From Stutzerimonas stutzeri (lineage in GTDB: Bacteria; Pseudomonadota; Gammaproteobacteria; Pseudomonadales; Pseudomonadaceae), in contig NZ_JAMOIC010000013.1 in the NCBI RefSeq assembly GCF_024448895.1, forward strand, positions 1 through 64,000: a stretch of 64,000 nucleotides of DNA. Direction: 5' to 3'. The position numbers and the translations under genes are program-made. Position 1 is the stretch's first letter. Each line of letters begins with the position of its first letter. The notes beneath the pieces were generated by a model, which saw nothing but the letters and a program-made list of their open reading frames with translations, ran no database searches and was not told the origin of the DNA. Shown one piece after another: positions 52,805-63,431 of this stretch.

Positions 52805-53893
52805 TTAACGGTTGAACGCAGCACCGGTGCCGATGACGCTAGCCGATGGCAGCAGCTGGCTGATGAAACGGTTCCAGCGAGTGATGCCTGCTGGCCCTAC
52901 GAACACAACATCCTGCGGCTGCAGAGGGAAGTGTTTGGCCAGTGCGAAGGCGGCGGGCGATTCTGCATTCAACTGGAAGACGGTAGCTTTCTCGGTCGCA
53001 ATGTTTTCAGCGCCGCGAATGACATACACAGCTTCACCATCGGCAGTTTCCTGACGAATGCCACCAGCAGTACCAATCGCATCCATCAGGTTAAGGCTGG
53101 TCGCCTTAAACGTCATGGCTTGCGGGTTCACGACTTCGCCCAGTACGTAGACCTTCTTCTGATCGTTGTACGGCAGATGGAGTTGGTCGCCATCCTTGAG
53201 GTACACCTGATGCAGCCAGGAGTCTGCGCGATTCATGTCATCGAGGTTGAGTAGGTATTCACGGCCGTCACGCTTGAGCATCAGTCCGGAGAGGTCGGCG
53301 GTCTCGGTATCAACACCAGCCTGGCCGATGGCCTGAACGACGGTCATTGGCGCGGTGGTCACCTCGACCTGGCCTGCCGTGGTGAATGCACCGGACAGCA
53401 CAATACGCTGGCTACCAAAACGCAGGAGGCTGACGTCTACCTGGGGGCTGTCGATGTAATTGGCAAGACGCTTGGCAATGTCAGCTCGCAGCTGCTCGAT
53501 TGTCTTTCCAGCGGCGTCGATGTTGCCGATGTAAGGATAGAACAGGGTGCCGTCAGGACGAACGAGGCGGCCGTTCGCATCCAGCTGCTGTTGCGGGCCG
53601 GACGGCGCGGTCAGTTCGGGATGGTCCCAGACAGTGATGTATAGAAGGTCGTTGGCGCCGATGCGATAAGCCTCAGGCTTGTAGCTCACCAGCTCTTGCT
53701 TGCTGGAAGTGCCGGTGTCGGACGGCAGTTCGCCCTTTAGCATTTCAGGCGTGATCTGCATCAGTCGGACAGTGCCGTCTTCCGTTTCTGCACCTTTCTT
53801 GAATTGGTCTGGGTCCAGGTGTTGGCCAGGTGAGAATACGCATCCCTGCAGCACCAGCACGGAAGAGAAAGCGAGAGCAAATAGTGGTTTCAT
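52805..53893 (-). CDS. wza: Outer-membrane polysaccharide export lipoprotein (Wza-like)
   Basis: A 362-residue lipoprotein. MKPLFALAFSSVLVLQGC is a signal peptide ending in a lipobox with Cys 18. The polysaccharide export domain follows (YRIGANDLLYITVWDHPEL...VRPDGTLFYPYIGNIDAAGKTIEQLRADIAKRLANYIDSPQVDVSL), then two soluble-ligand-binding-beta-grasp repeats (IVLSGAFTTAGQVEVT, KVYVLGEVVNPQAMTF), and a C-terminal amphipathic segment RWNRFISQLLPSASVI that in Wza forms the outer-membrane alpha-barrel. The start at 53893 is fixed by the signal peptide. It is separated from wzb-wzc by the rest of the cluster, unusually placed last. Confidence 0.93.
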   Translation of the reverse strand: MKPLFALAFSSVLVLQGCVFSPGQHLDPDQFKKGAETEDGTVRLMQITPEMLKGELPSDTGTSSKQELVSYKPEAYRIGANDLLYITVWDHPELTAPSGPQQQLDANGRLVRPDGTLFYPYIGNIDAAGKTIEQLRADIAKRLANYIDSPQVDVSLLRFGSQRIVLSGAFTTAGQVEVTTAPMTVVQAIGQAGVDTETADLSGLMLKRDGREYLLNLDDMNRADSWLHQVYLKDGDQLHLPYNDQKKVYVLGEVVNPQAMTFKATSLNLMDAIGTAGGIRQETADGEAVYVIRGAENIATEKATVFQLNAESPAAFALAKHFPLQPQDVVFVGPAGITRWNRFISQLLPSASVIGTGAAFNR

Positions 53894-54438
53894 GGTTTCT
53901 TCATCCTTGACGGAATAGTTGTTTTTACGAAGTGAAACAGCGCGGTTCACTTTTAGCTGGAGGAACGAGCGAACAGTTGTTGCCTACTCGCGATCGGACA
54001 TCAATCCGCGCGCATAGTCGCTGCCAGTACTGCCGTTCCAGATGTCGCTACCGCAAGCTTTGGAAGCGCTAACTTCCAGACTCAAAGCGAGACAGGTAAC
54101 GGACTAACTTCCGAATGCCCCGGCTCAACTCTGCCAAGCGCCTTAGCTCCGTAGGAAAGAAGGCCCTGTGCTGCTCACAGAAGCCATAGACCGCTTCGTT
54201 TCTCCGGGGTTCACGGCGAGGGCCATAAATGACGTGGGATTCAGGGATTGCGCTATAGAACGTGAAAGTAGTCGAGATTCAGCGCAATTTAACGATGGGT
54301 GCGGCAGAGACGGGTCGTCATGGTTGGCGACTAGCGCCTGCACAGCGCACCACTGCAGCGCTATAAATTCAGATGCCGGTGGATGGGGACGCTGCTTGGC
54401 GCTGAAGCAGGAGAGCGCAAAACGACGACCTAGATAGA
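53894..54438 (-). other. 545-base leader upstream of wza
   Basis: I find no convincing gene between rmd and wza. GCGGTAGCG (minus strand, 54046-54054) resembles the ops core of RfaH-dependent polysaccharide operons. The reading frames that cross 54143-54437 have a composition unlike the neighbouring proteins. The length suggests a regulated 5' leader or a lost gene. Confidence 0.4.
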
Positions 54439-55350
54439 TCAGGTTGAGGGGTACTCGATCATCCAGCGCAGCGTATCTTTGAGTTCGATTTGAGTCAGAT
54501 CCCCGATGAGCGAGTCCAGCTTGGTCCGGCTGCCAAACAGATTCTTCACATCGGCGCTGCGCACGAACGCCTGATTGACCCGGACTTCCATGGAGTGCCC
54601 CGAGATGGCGGCTGCCTGCTCCAGTACGTATTGAAGGGTGTAAGCGGAGCCCGAGCAAATGTTGACGGTTTGGCCTACTGCGGATGGTGACTCAAGCAGA
54701 CGTCGATAAGCCTGAGCTACCTGACGGACGTCGCAGAAGTCACGTGCGATATCAAGATTTCCCAGTTCGATCACTTCAGCTCGACGGCGCGTATGAGCAA
54801 CGATCTTGGGAATAAGGAACTGTTCTGCCTGGCCGACCCCGGTGTAATTGAAAGGGCGGGTGACAATTAGAGGCAAACGGCTTTGGTACAACCTTGCCAG
54901 GTACTCCATAGCAGCTTTGCTTATGGCGTAGTCATTGGCCGGGGCGAACGGCGACGACTCATCGAGTACCCCTTCGGTTGCATTTCCATAGACGTTAGCA
55001 CTGCTGGCCAGGAGCACACCTTCGAGCTCTGTGGCAGTGGTGCGCAATGCCTCTAGCAGATGGCGTGTGCCAAGCAGATTGGCGTTGTAGATGGCGTCAG
55101 CGTCGGTATGAGCAACAAAGGAAACCGCCGCCAGATGAACGACATACGTGGGTCGTATCTCGGTCAGCAATGTTCTTAGTGTTTCGGCGTCATTCAATGA
55201 ACAGCAGTGGATACCCGAAACAGCCGTAGGCAAAGCACCTACGGGCTGGCGATAGCTCAGGCCGTGGACTTCGTAGCCCTGGGCTGCTAGCTCCTCTGCC
55301 ATGTAGCGTCCGGTGAACCCGGTAACGCCGGTAATCAGCACTTTGCGCAT
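54439..55350 (-). CDS. rmd: GDP-6-deoxy-D-lyxo-4-hexulose (GDP-4-keto-6-deoxymannose) reductase
   Basis: A 303-residue extended SDR that reduces the product of Gmd to GDP-D-rhamnose. The NAD(P)-binding VLITGVTGFTGRYMAEELAAQGYEV opens the protein, VHLAAVSFVAHTD and SSANVYGN follow, and the catalytic Tyr-Lys pair is in NDYAISKAAMEYL. TRPFNYTGVGQAEQFLIPKIV is typical of the Rmd group. It lies 267 bases after gmd, with a terminator-like hairpin between, so expression of the two may differ. Confidence 0.88.
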   Translation of the reverse strand: MRKVLITGVTGFTGRYMAEELAAQGYEVHGLSYRQPVGALPTAVSGIHCCSLNDAETLRTLLTEIRPTYVVHLAAVSFVAHTDADAIYNANLLGTRHLLEALRTTATELEGVLLASSANVYGNATEGVLDESSPFAPANDYAISKAAMEYLARLYQSRLPLIVTRPFNYTGVGQAEQFLIPKIVAHTRRRAEVIELGNLDIARDFCDVRQVAQAYRRLLESPSAVGQTVNICSGSAYTLQYVLEQAAAISGHSMEVRVNQAFVRSADVKNLFGSRTKLDSLIGDLTQIELKDTLRWMIEYPST

Positions 55351-55560
55351 GATCTTCCCGATAGGGTGAAATCCAATTTCAGCGGCGCCTTATCCCTTTA
55401 TAGCCATGGGATGTTGCGCCCAGGTTAATGTCGGTTGGCAACCACCAGCTTTCGAGCGCGAGCTGCCCTGATGTGAGGTCTGCACGTTTACCTGGGATAA
55501 GGGGATGGACTTGAGAACCGGGAGCCCGGGCAAGCACATGATGGGGTGCCCGGATTCCTG

Positions 55561-55592
55561 AAAAATCGGCCCTGATAACGACCCGGGCCGAT
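55561..55592 (-). terminator. Terminator-like hairpin after gmd
   Basis: Arms ATCGGCCC (55565-55572) and GGGCCGAT (55585-55592), with TTTTT following the stem on the minus strand. A second stem CCGGGCA ... TGCCCGG (55526-55553) lies just beyond. Suggests termination or attenuation between gmd and rmd. Confidence 0.65.
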
Positions 55593-55617
55593 CTCCCTTA
55601 TTCAGCATCCATCGGGC

Positions 55618-56670
<1,053 letters not shown>

Positions 56671-56816
56671 TTAGGTTTGTTCAGAGATGCCATCACTTTG
56701 CGCGTGCCTGACACTTGGCACTTGAAAGCGATGAGGCATCCTCAATAGCTCGATTCGGTTTAGCCAGCTTTGCAACGAATCTGGAGGAGTGTCAGATGCT
56801 GGCTATCGATATTGGT

Positions 56817-57578
56817 TCAGGACTCCTGCTTGGCAGGGCTGCTCTTTTGCCTGGCGCTTTTTTCACGGAGGAACGCCGGCACGATGTACATCGCATCTAT
56901 CCAGTACCGTTTGGCCAGCCGGCGCGGCTCCATGCACATGCGGTGGAGCCATTCGAGCTTGTACTCACGCATCCACTTCGGGGCTCGCTTGATCGTCCCT
57001 GTTGCAAAGGATATGGATGCGCCAATGCTGAAACCCATTCCCGTGCGTTCACCGGGCTGGGTAGCGGCTGCCAGCACCTCACCACGCGGCGTGCCGACCG
57101 CATACAGCACGAGCTCCGATGGATTTTCCCGAACGAACTGGAGGCAGCGCTGCACTTCCTCCGGTTTCTTGATGAAGCCCATCGGCGGGTTGTAGTGATG
57201 AAGCACTATCCCGGGATAGAGCGCTCGGAGCTTGTCGGCTTCCGACTGTACCGAGCCGATCAATACGATACGCAAGCGCTCTGCATCGGCCCACTTGAGC
57301 AGGTCAAGGGTCAGGTCGCTTCCGGGGATCGCTTCATCTAGATGCACTCCAAGTCGGCTCAGCAACGAGAGCAGAATACGGCTGTCGCACAACCTCCAGC
57401 GCGCTTTGGCATACGCGTCACGCAGCTGTGGGTCATGCTCAAGCTGAACGAGATGGTCTACGTTCGGCGTCACCACAAACGAATAGGGTTGCTTCACGCC
57501 CTCACGGATGCAGGTCAATAAAGCTTTCTTATTGCCGGAATAGAAGTCGATTCCGAACGCATTAGTATCACTCGACAC
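56817..57578 (-). CDS. WecG/TagA/CpsF-family glycosyltransferase
   Basis: A 253-residue GT26 transferase. The family motifs are visible: FVVTPNVDHLVQLEHDPQLRDAYAKARWRLCDS near the start, RIVLIGSVQSEADKLRALYPGIVLHHYNPPMGF in the middle and GMGFSIGASISFATGTIKRAPKWMREYKLEWLHRMCMEPRRLAKRY at the end. Such enzymes add the second sugar (often ManNAcA, ManNAc or glucuronate) to the lipid-linked first sugar, at the inner face of the membrane. Overlaps the GT2 stop by 11 bases. Confidence 0.9.
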   Translation of the reverse strand: MSSDTNAFGIDFYSGNKKALLTCIREGVKQPYSFVVTPNVDHLVQLEHDPQLRDAYAKARWRLCDSRILLSLLSRLGVHLDEAIPGSDLTLDLLKWADAERLRIVLIGSVQSEADKLRALYPGIVLHHYNPPMGFIKKPEEVQRCLQFVRENPSELVLYAVGTPRGEVLAAATQPGERTGMGFSIGASISFATGTIKRAPKWMREYKLEWLHRMCMEPRRLAKRYWIDAMYIVPAFLREKSARQKSSPAKQES

Positions 57579-58452
57579 TCATTGCTACTCCCTTGAAGGC
57601 GCCTTTGATACCTGACCAGGCGAGAGTGGGATTCCTGTATTCCTTGATCGTGGTAACTGCCGAAAGAAGAAACGCGGAAACGATAGCGAACACCGGGCCG
57701 TAGAAACGTTTGTTGAAACGTGTGGCGGCGCGGTTGCGGTAGTAGTGGTAGAACGCGGAACGATTGCCCAGGCTGAGAGAGCCATAGTGGAAAACCCGGC
57801 TGGCCGGGATGACCTTGGACGTGATGCCAAAGCTCTTCGCCCGGTATTGCCAGTCCACTTCTTCGAAGTACATGAAGTAGTCTTCATCCATAAGACCGAT
57901 TTCTTCCGTCAAGGCAGCAGAAAAAGCCAGGCTGCAACCCATGATGTAATCCGGGGCATGCTGAGGGTTTTGCCGTTGAGACGCTTCGATACTCTGGTTC
58001 TTGCCAAGCAATCTGGCCTTACCCAGGATCGGATACAGTTTGCCGCCTCCGTAGCACTCTAGTCGCCCAGTATCGGCACTTAGCACCAGCGAGCCGACGA
58101 ACTGTCGGTCGTTGTGCTGCAGTGCGTCCAGCAAAGGTGAGAACGCATCGCTGTCGACGTACGTGTCGTTGTTCACTACCCAGAAGTAGGTTGGCTGCAA
58201 GTTTTCCATCGCCCAGCGCAGACCATAGTTGTTGCCGCCTGCGTAGCCGTTGTTCTCCGGGTTGCACAGCAGTGTCACCTTGGCGTAGGCCTTTTCCTCG
58301 AGCCATTGTTGAAAGGCGAGGGCAGAGCCATCCTGAGAATCATTGTCGATGACGACGATATGGTCGATCGATGCGCAATGTTCGAGCAGGCTTTCAACGC
58401 AGCTGATGGTTTCAGTAGCAGCTTTGTAGTTGAGAATAAGTGCGACGTTCAT
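57568..58452 (-). CDS. Family 2 glycosyltransferase (rhamnosyltransferase-like)
   Basis: A 294-residue GT-A-fold transferase. VALILNYKAATETISCVESLL opens it, HIVVIDNDSQDGS and WVVNNDTYVDSDAFSPLL carry the nucleotide-sugar and DxD-like acidic residues, and DEDYFMYFEEVDWQYRAKSFGI is typical of WbbL-type rhamnosyltransferases. No membrane domain except a weak C-terminal hydrophobic patch. Starts 41 bases inside the 3' end of the polymerase gene and overlaps the WecG-type gene, so the three are tightly coupled. With gmd-rmd nearby, D-rhamnose transfer is plausible but not shown. Confidence 0.88.
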   Translation of the reverse strand: MNVALILNYKAATETISCVESLLEHCASIDHIVVIDNDSQDGSALAFQQWLEEKAYAKVTLLCNPENNGYAGGNNYGLRWAMENLQPTYFWVVNNDTYVDSDAFSPLLDALQHNDRQFVGSLVLSADTGRLECYGGGKLYPILGKARLLGKNQSIEASQRQNPQHAPDYIMGCSLAFSAALTEEIGLMDEDYFMYFEEVDWQYRAKSFGITSKVIPASRVFHYGSLSLGNRSAFYHYYRNRAATRFNKRFYGPVFAIVSAFLLSAVTTIKEYRNPTLAWSGIKGAFKGVAMSVE

Positions 58453-59668
58453 GTACTCGTTCCTTGCTGCGAAGATGGCGTGCCCGTAGAGCGTGCAAAA
58501 CGAAAAGCAAACAGATGACCGGCTGCAAGTATTCGAACAGTCCTTGGAGCGGCCAGATTACGAAAAATGCCAGCATTACGGCGTAGCTGAACCCCATGTC
58601 AGGATGGATATTTCGAGCGATACGCTGATAGACGTAAAGTGACAGCGGTACCAGCAAGAAGGTCAGAAAGCCGAAACGAAACAGCGTGCCAATGATTCCA
58701 ATGTCTGAAAGAAAGAAATGCTCTCCGAAGTATGGAATGAAGCCGTCCTGCCACATCAATGACAATGACCCGCTCGGCAACCAGCTCACCAGATCGAGGT
58801 GGCTGAAGACGGATGCGATAGTGTGAGGCCGGACGCCGTCCTCAACGCCGCCTTCAATGTTGCTTTGGTAGAACTCGAGATTGAGCCCAAGCACTTCGAG
58901 TAGCTCGGGGTAGAAATAGAAAGGTGACAACAGCACGCAAAATGACGCCGCCCATACAATAGCCTTGGCGCGTAACGAAAACAGGGTGAACGCCAGGCAT
59001 AGAACGATGAGCTGCCGAGTCTGTGTGGCGAATACCAGGGTCAGCAGCAGAATAGCCGCAATGATCAAATATAGGTTTCGCTGGCGCGCCTCACCATTGA
59101 TCGGTGATGTGCCCTGTGCCCAGATCTGGACGCAATAGAAGTAGGCGAAGCAGATCAGATAGGGTCCGATGGATGAACGGTCAGGGCGATCCCAGGATGT
59201 TTGTTCATCACGCAAGTCTGGAACCAGACCGAATTTGAAACACCATGACAGGACCACGGCCATAAGGGCCGCGTAGATGAATGCACGTTCGAATTGAAGG
59301 GTGCTGATGTGTTTGGCAAGCAACAACAACGGCACGAAACCGAACGCAAAAAGGATTCTTCGTTCTTCGATCAAGCCGTAAGTGATGGGTTGACCAAAAG
59401 TGTAAAACGCAAAAATCGCCGGCATCACGGTGAACACGATTACGCTGTAAAACGCGTAGTACATGAGGATGCGGAATTCCCGGCTCGCGCTATCGGTGCT
59501 GGCAAGAATCAGGAGAAGCGACAGACCCAGGCAGACGGCCAGATAAGCTTCGTTGAGAAACTTGAATCCGATTGGGTTGTGCGTGCTATCGCCAAAGACC
59601 GAGAAGTGCAAGATTATCGCTAGCACCGTCAATGGCAGAAAGAAAAATTTCGAGCTGATGTTTGTCAT
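58412..59668 (-). CDS. Wzy/O-antigen-ligase-like polysaccharide polymerase
   Basis: A 418-residue polytopic protein with about ten helices and a large periplasmic loop before the last third (residues about 265-320, LEVLGLNLEFYQSNIEGGVEDGVRPHTIASVFSHL), the layout of Wzy polymerases. No strong sequence signature, as usual in this family. The ATG at 59668 with AAGGA eight bases upstream is preferred over 59695. First gene of the tightly overlapping wzy-GT2-wecG set. It would join exopolysaccharide repeat units in the periplasm. The O-antigen ligase alternative is less likely here. Confidence 0.75.
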   Translation of the reverse strand: MTNISSKFFFLPLTVLAIILHFSVFGDSTHNPIGFKFLNEAYLAVCLGLSLLLILASTDSASREFRILMYYAFYSVIVFTVMPAIFAFYTFGQPITYGLIEERRILFAFGFVPLLLLAKHISTLQFERAFIYAALMAVVLSWCFKFGLVPDLRDEQTSWDRPDRSSIGPYLICFAYFYCVQIWAQGTSPINGEARQRNLYLIIAAILLLTLVFATQTRQLIVLCLAFTLFSLRAKAIVWAASFCVLLSPFYFYPELLEVLGLNLEFYQSNIEGGVEDGVRPHTIASVFSHLDLVSWLPSGSLSLMWQDGFIPYFGEHFFLSDIGIIGTLFRFGFLTFLLVPLSLYVYQRIARNIHPDMGFSYAVMLAFFVIWPLQGLFEYLQPVICLLFVLHALRARHLRSKERVHERRTYSQLQSCY

Positions 59669-59989
59669 CACCTGGGTCCTTAGGTGCATTTCCATTCCAG
59701 ATTACCGCGTCGCAACTAGCTCAAGCTTTCAGTATTGCCAAGATGTGCATCGGCGTTTCGTCCGTTTCGTGACGCTGAAAATGCTGTGTCAGCTCATGCT
59801 GACAGCGCTTGGCTTCGAGAGCTGCAGTGTCCTTTGAGTTCCGCTCGCATTAACCCGCTCGACGTGAGGTTGGATTTAGACAACCGGTTGCGGGTTGGGT
59901 TGCGTCTGATTCTTAGGATTCATCAAAAAGTTATGAACGGCTTAACACCCTGCTGCCCTCACCGCTGTGTCGGGGAGGGCCACAAGTTC

Positions 59990-61045
59990 TCAGCGAACAG
60001 CCGTAGGGCCGTACTCTGAGCAGCTGTTGGATATGTGCTTTTGCAGGATGGCCATCTGCGGTCTGTCCTTGCCGTCGATAGGCTCGACGGCGAGCGCATA
60101 CTCGCCCCAGCCCGGACCGCCAGCCCAGTACGCGCTGGGCATGCAGTTTTCATTTAGATACCCGAGCAGATTATCCATCGCAACGAGCATCGACTCCGAA
60201 TGGCCGGGTACGCCGTACTCGCCGAGGAAACCTTTAAGATTATGTTCCTTCAGCCATTCGACAAATGGACGAACACGTTCGATGCCCAACATCGGATCGA
60301 CTGTCTCGTCAGCGGCGTAGCGGCCCGAAAAGTCTTTGTCGAGGTACAGGTGGCCCTCGTAGACAATCTTGTCCGCGGGATCCTTGATCACGAAATCTTC
60401 ATTGACGTAGCGCCAGTGGAAGGTGCTGGCCCATCGGTCGCCTTCGACGAATATCAACGTATCCATATCCACTTCACGAATCGCGTCGACCGCGGCTTGT
60501 GCCGCTCCAAACCACAGGCCGTTGGTAGAGTGGGGCTCGTTCATGATGTCGTAGCCTAGCAGCGCCGGATGCCCCTTTAACTCCTCAGCGAGCTTACGCC
60601 AAACCTTCGCGTAGGCTATATAAGGGACCTCGGGTGAGCCAATCAGCTTGCCTTTGTAACGGCCGTAGTTATGCATATCCAGAATGATCTTCTGGTCATG
60701 TTTCTCGGCATAATCCAATGTTCTTTTGAGTAGTCGCATTTGGTCGAAATTCACGCCTTTATGCAGGTCGTGCTGCACGCGCTCCCATATAAATGGAAAC
60801 CGAATGAGGCGGATATTCTTCTCTGCGTAATACTTGAAGTATTTTTGTTCTGGATAGAAGTAGTTGGTGCCTACTTTTCCAGGGGTAATATGGGGGGCGA
60901 AGTTGGCGCCAGACATATTGATACCGACCAAGTCGATACCAGAGTTGCTATCGGTGGATTGGGCCTGGGCCAGCGAAATGCTGCCAATCATTGCCAGGCC
61001 AGCAACCAATATTCTGAATGAGTTAGTCAGGAAGGGACTGTCCAT
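59990..61045 (-). CDS. Secreted glycoside hydrolase family 5 (endoglucanase-like)
   Basis: A 351-residue secreted enzyme. The signal peptide MDSPFLTNSFRILVAGLAMIGSISLAQA precedes a TIM barrel with the GH5 residues: RFPFIWERVQ, ILDMHNYGRY, LLGYDIMNEPHS with the acid/base Glu, VYEGHLYLD and GFLGEYGVPG with the nucleophile Glu. Such enzymes cut beta-1,4-linked glucans or mannans. In an exopolysaccharide cluster it probably trims or releases the cluster's own polymer during export. It follows wzc by 160 bases, with a hairpin TGCCCGGC...GCCGGGCA between. Confidence 0.9.
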   Translation of the reverse strand: MDSPFLTNSFRILVAGLAMIGSISLAQAQSTDSNSGIDLVGINMSGANFAPHITPGKVGTNYFYPEQKYFKYYAEKNIRLIRFPFIWERVQHDLHKGVNFDQMRLLKRTLDYAEKHDQKIILDMHNYGRYKGKLIGSPEVPYIAYAKVWRKLAEELKGHPALLGYDIMNEPHSTNGLWFGAAQAAVDAIREVDMDTLIFVEGDRWASTFHWRYVNEDFVIKDPADKIVYEGHLYLDKDFSGRYAADETVDPMLGIERVRPFVEWLKEHNLKGFLGEYGVPGHSESMLVAMDNLLGYLNENCMPSAYWAGGPGWGEYALAVEPIDGKDRPQMAILQKHISNSCSEYGPTAVR

Positions 61046-61205
61046 GACGTCTGATCTCCAAGTGTTCAGGTAGAACTCGGCCGGACAATGCAGTCGAATG
61101 CCAGTGCGAACCGCTCTTCAAGCAATGCGTGAGAGCGGATCGACGGCCAGAAGGGCGACTAAGGCTGAGCGTGGTGACTGCCCGGCGCGTAATGCCGGGC
61201 ACCTG

Positions 61206-63416
61206 TTACTTGCTTTGATATTCGTACTGATAGTAACCGTACTCGCTGTAAGTCGAGGCCTTGCGCACTACCGCGTTGAAAATCACGCCTTTAACCAGGA
61301 TTCCATTCTGCTCGAGCCGGCGCTTGGCGAACTCGATTTCCTTGACGCCATTGAGGCCGTAGCGGGTGACCATCAATGTAGTGCCAGCCTGGCTGCCGAC
61401 CAGCGCTGCGTCAGTCACGGCGAGGATGGGTGGCGTATCGAAGATCACCAGGTCGTACATGCTGCTGATTTCTTTGACGAAGCGAGAGAAGTTCTCGTGC
61501 ATCAGCAACTCGGATGGGTTTGGCGGAAGCTGACCGTGGGTAATCACGTGCAGATTGTTCAGCTGAGTCTTCTGAATGGCATCGAACAGGGTGATGCGGC
61601 CGGACAGGATATCCGAAAGCCCTTTTTCGGCCTGGCAGCGCATGACCTTGTGCAGATAACCCTTGCGCATGTCTGCATCGATCAGCAGCACTTTCTTGCC
61701 AGACTGAGCGATTACCGCAGCAAGGTTGCTGGTGACGAATGACTTGCCGACCGTGGGGCTTGGCCCGGTGATCATCAGGATGTTGTTCTTGGCCTCGATC
61801 ATGGCGAAGTGCAAGCTGGTGCGCAGGCTGCGCATGGCTTCGGTCGCCAAATCGGCTGGATCATTTATCGAGAGAAGATAAGAGGCCGCGCTCTTGTCCC
61901 GCTTGAAGTTGGCCAGACGCTTTTCCAACAGGCCTTGTTTCTCGCTGAACGGAATTGCGGCATAGACCGGGATACCGACGCGCTCTATCTCTTCCGGGTT
62001 CTCAACGCCGCGCTTGAGGGCTTCGCGAACGTAGACAAAGGCAACCGCAAGGATACCGCCGAGCAGGATGGCGGCAATGACGATCAGCGGCTTGTTCGGT
62101 TTGATCGGCATGTCGATATCGGCAGCCGCATGGTCGACGATGCGGACGTTACCCACGGTACCGGCCCGGATGATGTCCAGTTCCTGGGTCTTGTTCAGCA
62201 GCATCGAATAGGTTTCGGATGAAACCTCGACATCGCGATTCAGACGCAGCAGTTCCTGCTGAGTAGAGGGTAAGGTACCAATCTGCTTTTCCAGCTCTTT
62301 CTTCTGTGCCTGCAGTTGATTGATCTGGTTCATCAGCGCCTGGAAGTTCGGGTGCTGACGGGTAAAGCGGCTCTCCATCTCAGTGCGCTTAAGGTTCTGC
62401 TCGGAGATCTGGCTCTCGAGATCAACAATACGGTCAAGAACCGACTGGGTCTCCGCCGATATGTCTACGGAACGGTTACCTGTCTGAAAGGTGTTTAATG
62501 CCGTCTGGGCAGCATCTAGCTTCTTGCGAACTTCCGGTACTTGCTCGCTCAGGAATTCAAGGCTCTGAGTGGCTTCGGCAGCATTACGCGCGATGTTCTG
62601 ATCGACGTAACGCTGCGCTACGGCTTCAAGCACCCTCACGGCTTTCTCAGGATCGGTGTCTTCAAGTGTCACGTTCAGAATGCCGGACAGCTTGCCGCGT
62701 TCACCAGCGTTCAGCCGATTCTGATAATCCTCGGTGGTCGCGTAGGTCCGATTCTTTATTACAGTGAAAGTAGTGCCTGGGCGGGCGTTTAGCTCTGCCA
62801 CGGTAACACCGTACTCCGGCGTCTCGATCTGCTCTCCAACAGCACCCTGAACCACGACTTCGCCGTCGGTATCACGCAGGATGAAACTGTTGTTTTCTGC
62901 AGCTTCAAGTGTCAGCTCTTCACCGTGCATCTTGTCCGGCACGATCAGATGTGTGACGCGAAGTGATTCACCCCCCCAGGCATAGGATTCGAATCCGTCC
63001 GGGTACCAGCCCAGCTCACCTTCTTCGGTAGGCTCGAAGCGGCGGAACATGTAGCCGCCAATAATCGGGAAATGATGCGGCTCGATGATGATGTCTAGAT
63101 TCAGGTCCTCGACTGCGCTGCCTACAACCGAACGCGACTTCAGCAATGCGATCTCGGTTTGTGCCGGCGAAACGGCAGGTGCGGTTCCAACGACATCAGT
63201 CAGACTTGGAAGGCCGCCCTTGGCCTGGATCTGAATCATCGCGCTCGCCAGGTAAACGGGCGTCGCGAGCAGCGCGTACGCAACGCCGAGTGCGGCGAAG
63301 AAACCCGTTATGGTGAGAATGAGTCCGCGGTTATTGAGGAAAGTGTCAAAGAGGTGGGCCAGGTCAATGTCCTTTTCCTCTTTGGTTTCATATATGGGTC
63401 GGGGCATGGTAGTCAT
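61206..63416 (-). CDS. wzc: Polysaccharide co-polymerase/tyrosine autokinase (Wzc-like)
   Basis: A 736-residue bitopic protein. The Wzz domain (residues 1-180) has a first helix GLILTITGFFAALGVAYALLATPVY; a periplasmic coiled coil follows, ending in the second helix IVIAAILLGGILAVAFVYV near residue 455. The cytoplasmic BY-kinase has Walker A GPSPTVGKSFVTSNLA, Walker A' VLLIDADMRKGYLH and Walker B DLVIFDTPP. The tail STYSEYGYYQYEYQSK is the autophosphorylated tyrosine cluster. It controls chain length and export with Wza, cycling with Wzb, whose gene ends 15 bases upstream. Confidence 0.96.
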   Translation of the reverse strand: MTTMPRPIYETKEEKDIDLAHLFDTFLNNRGLILTITGFFAALGVAYALLATPVYLASAMIQIQAKGGLPSLTDVVGTAPAVSPAQTEIALLKSRSVVGSAVEDLNLDIIIEPHHFPIIGGYMFRRFEPTEEGELGWYPDGFESYAWGGESLRVTHLIVPDKMHGEELTLEAAENNSFILRDTDGEVVVQGAVGEQIETPEYGVTVAELNARPGTTFTVIKNRTYATTEDYQNRLNAGERGKLSGILNVTLEDTDPEKAVRVLEAVAQRYVDQNIARNAAEATQSLEFLSEQVPEVRKKLDAAQTALNTFQTGNRSVDISAETQSVLDRIVDLESQISEQNLKRTEMESRFTRQHPNFQALMNQINQLQAQKKELEKQIGTLPSTQQELLRLNRDVEVSSETYSMLLNKTQELDIIRAGTVGNVRIVDHAAADIDMPIKPNKPLIVIAAILLGGILAVAFVYVREALKRGVENPEEIERVGIPVYAAIPFSEKQGLLEKRLANFKRDKSAASYLLSINDPADLATEAMRSLRTSLHFAMIEAKNNILMITGPSPTVGKSFVTSNLAAVIAQSGKKVLLIDADMRKGYLHKVMRCQAEKGLSDILSGRITLFDAIQKTQLNNLHVITHGQLPPNPSELLMHENFSRFVKEISSMYDLVIFDTPPILAVTDAALVGSQAGTTLMVTRYGLNGVKEIEFAKRRLEQNGILVKGVIFNAVVRKASTYSEYGYYQYEYQSK

Positions 63417-63431
63417 TGAAGTTCCTTCTTC

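Noticed and set aside
54143-54658. A 171-residue minus-strand frame between rmd and wza
   Set aside because: Its first part is a shadow of the rmd gene in another frame and the rest has unlikely composition with no family resemblance.
61179-61201. TGCCCGGC...GCCGGGCA as the wzc terminator
   Set aside because: Perfect eight-base stem but no T-run on either strand; may be an attenuator or chance, so it was not listed as a terminator.
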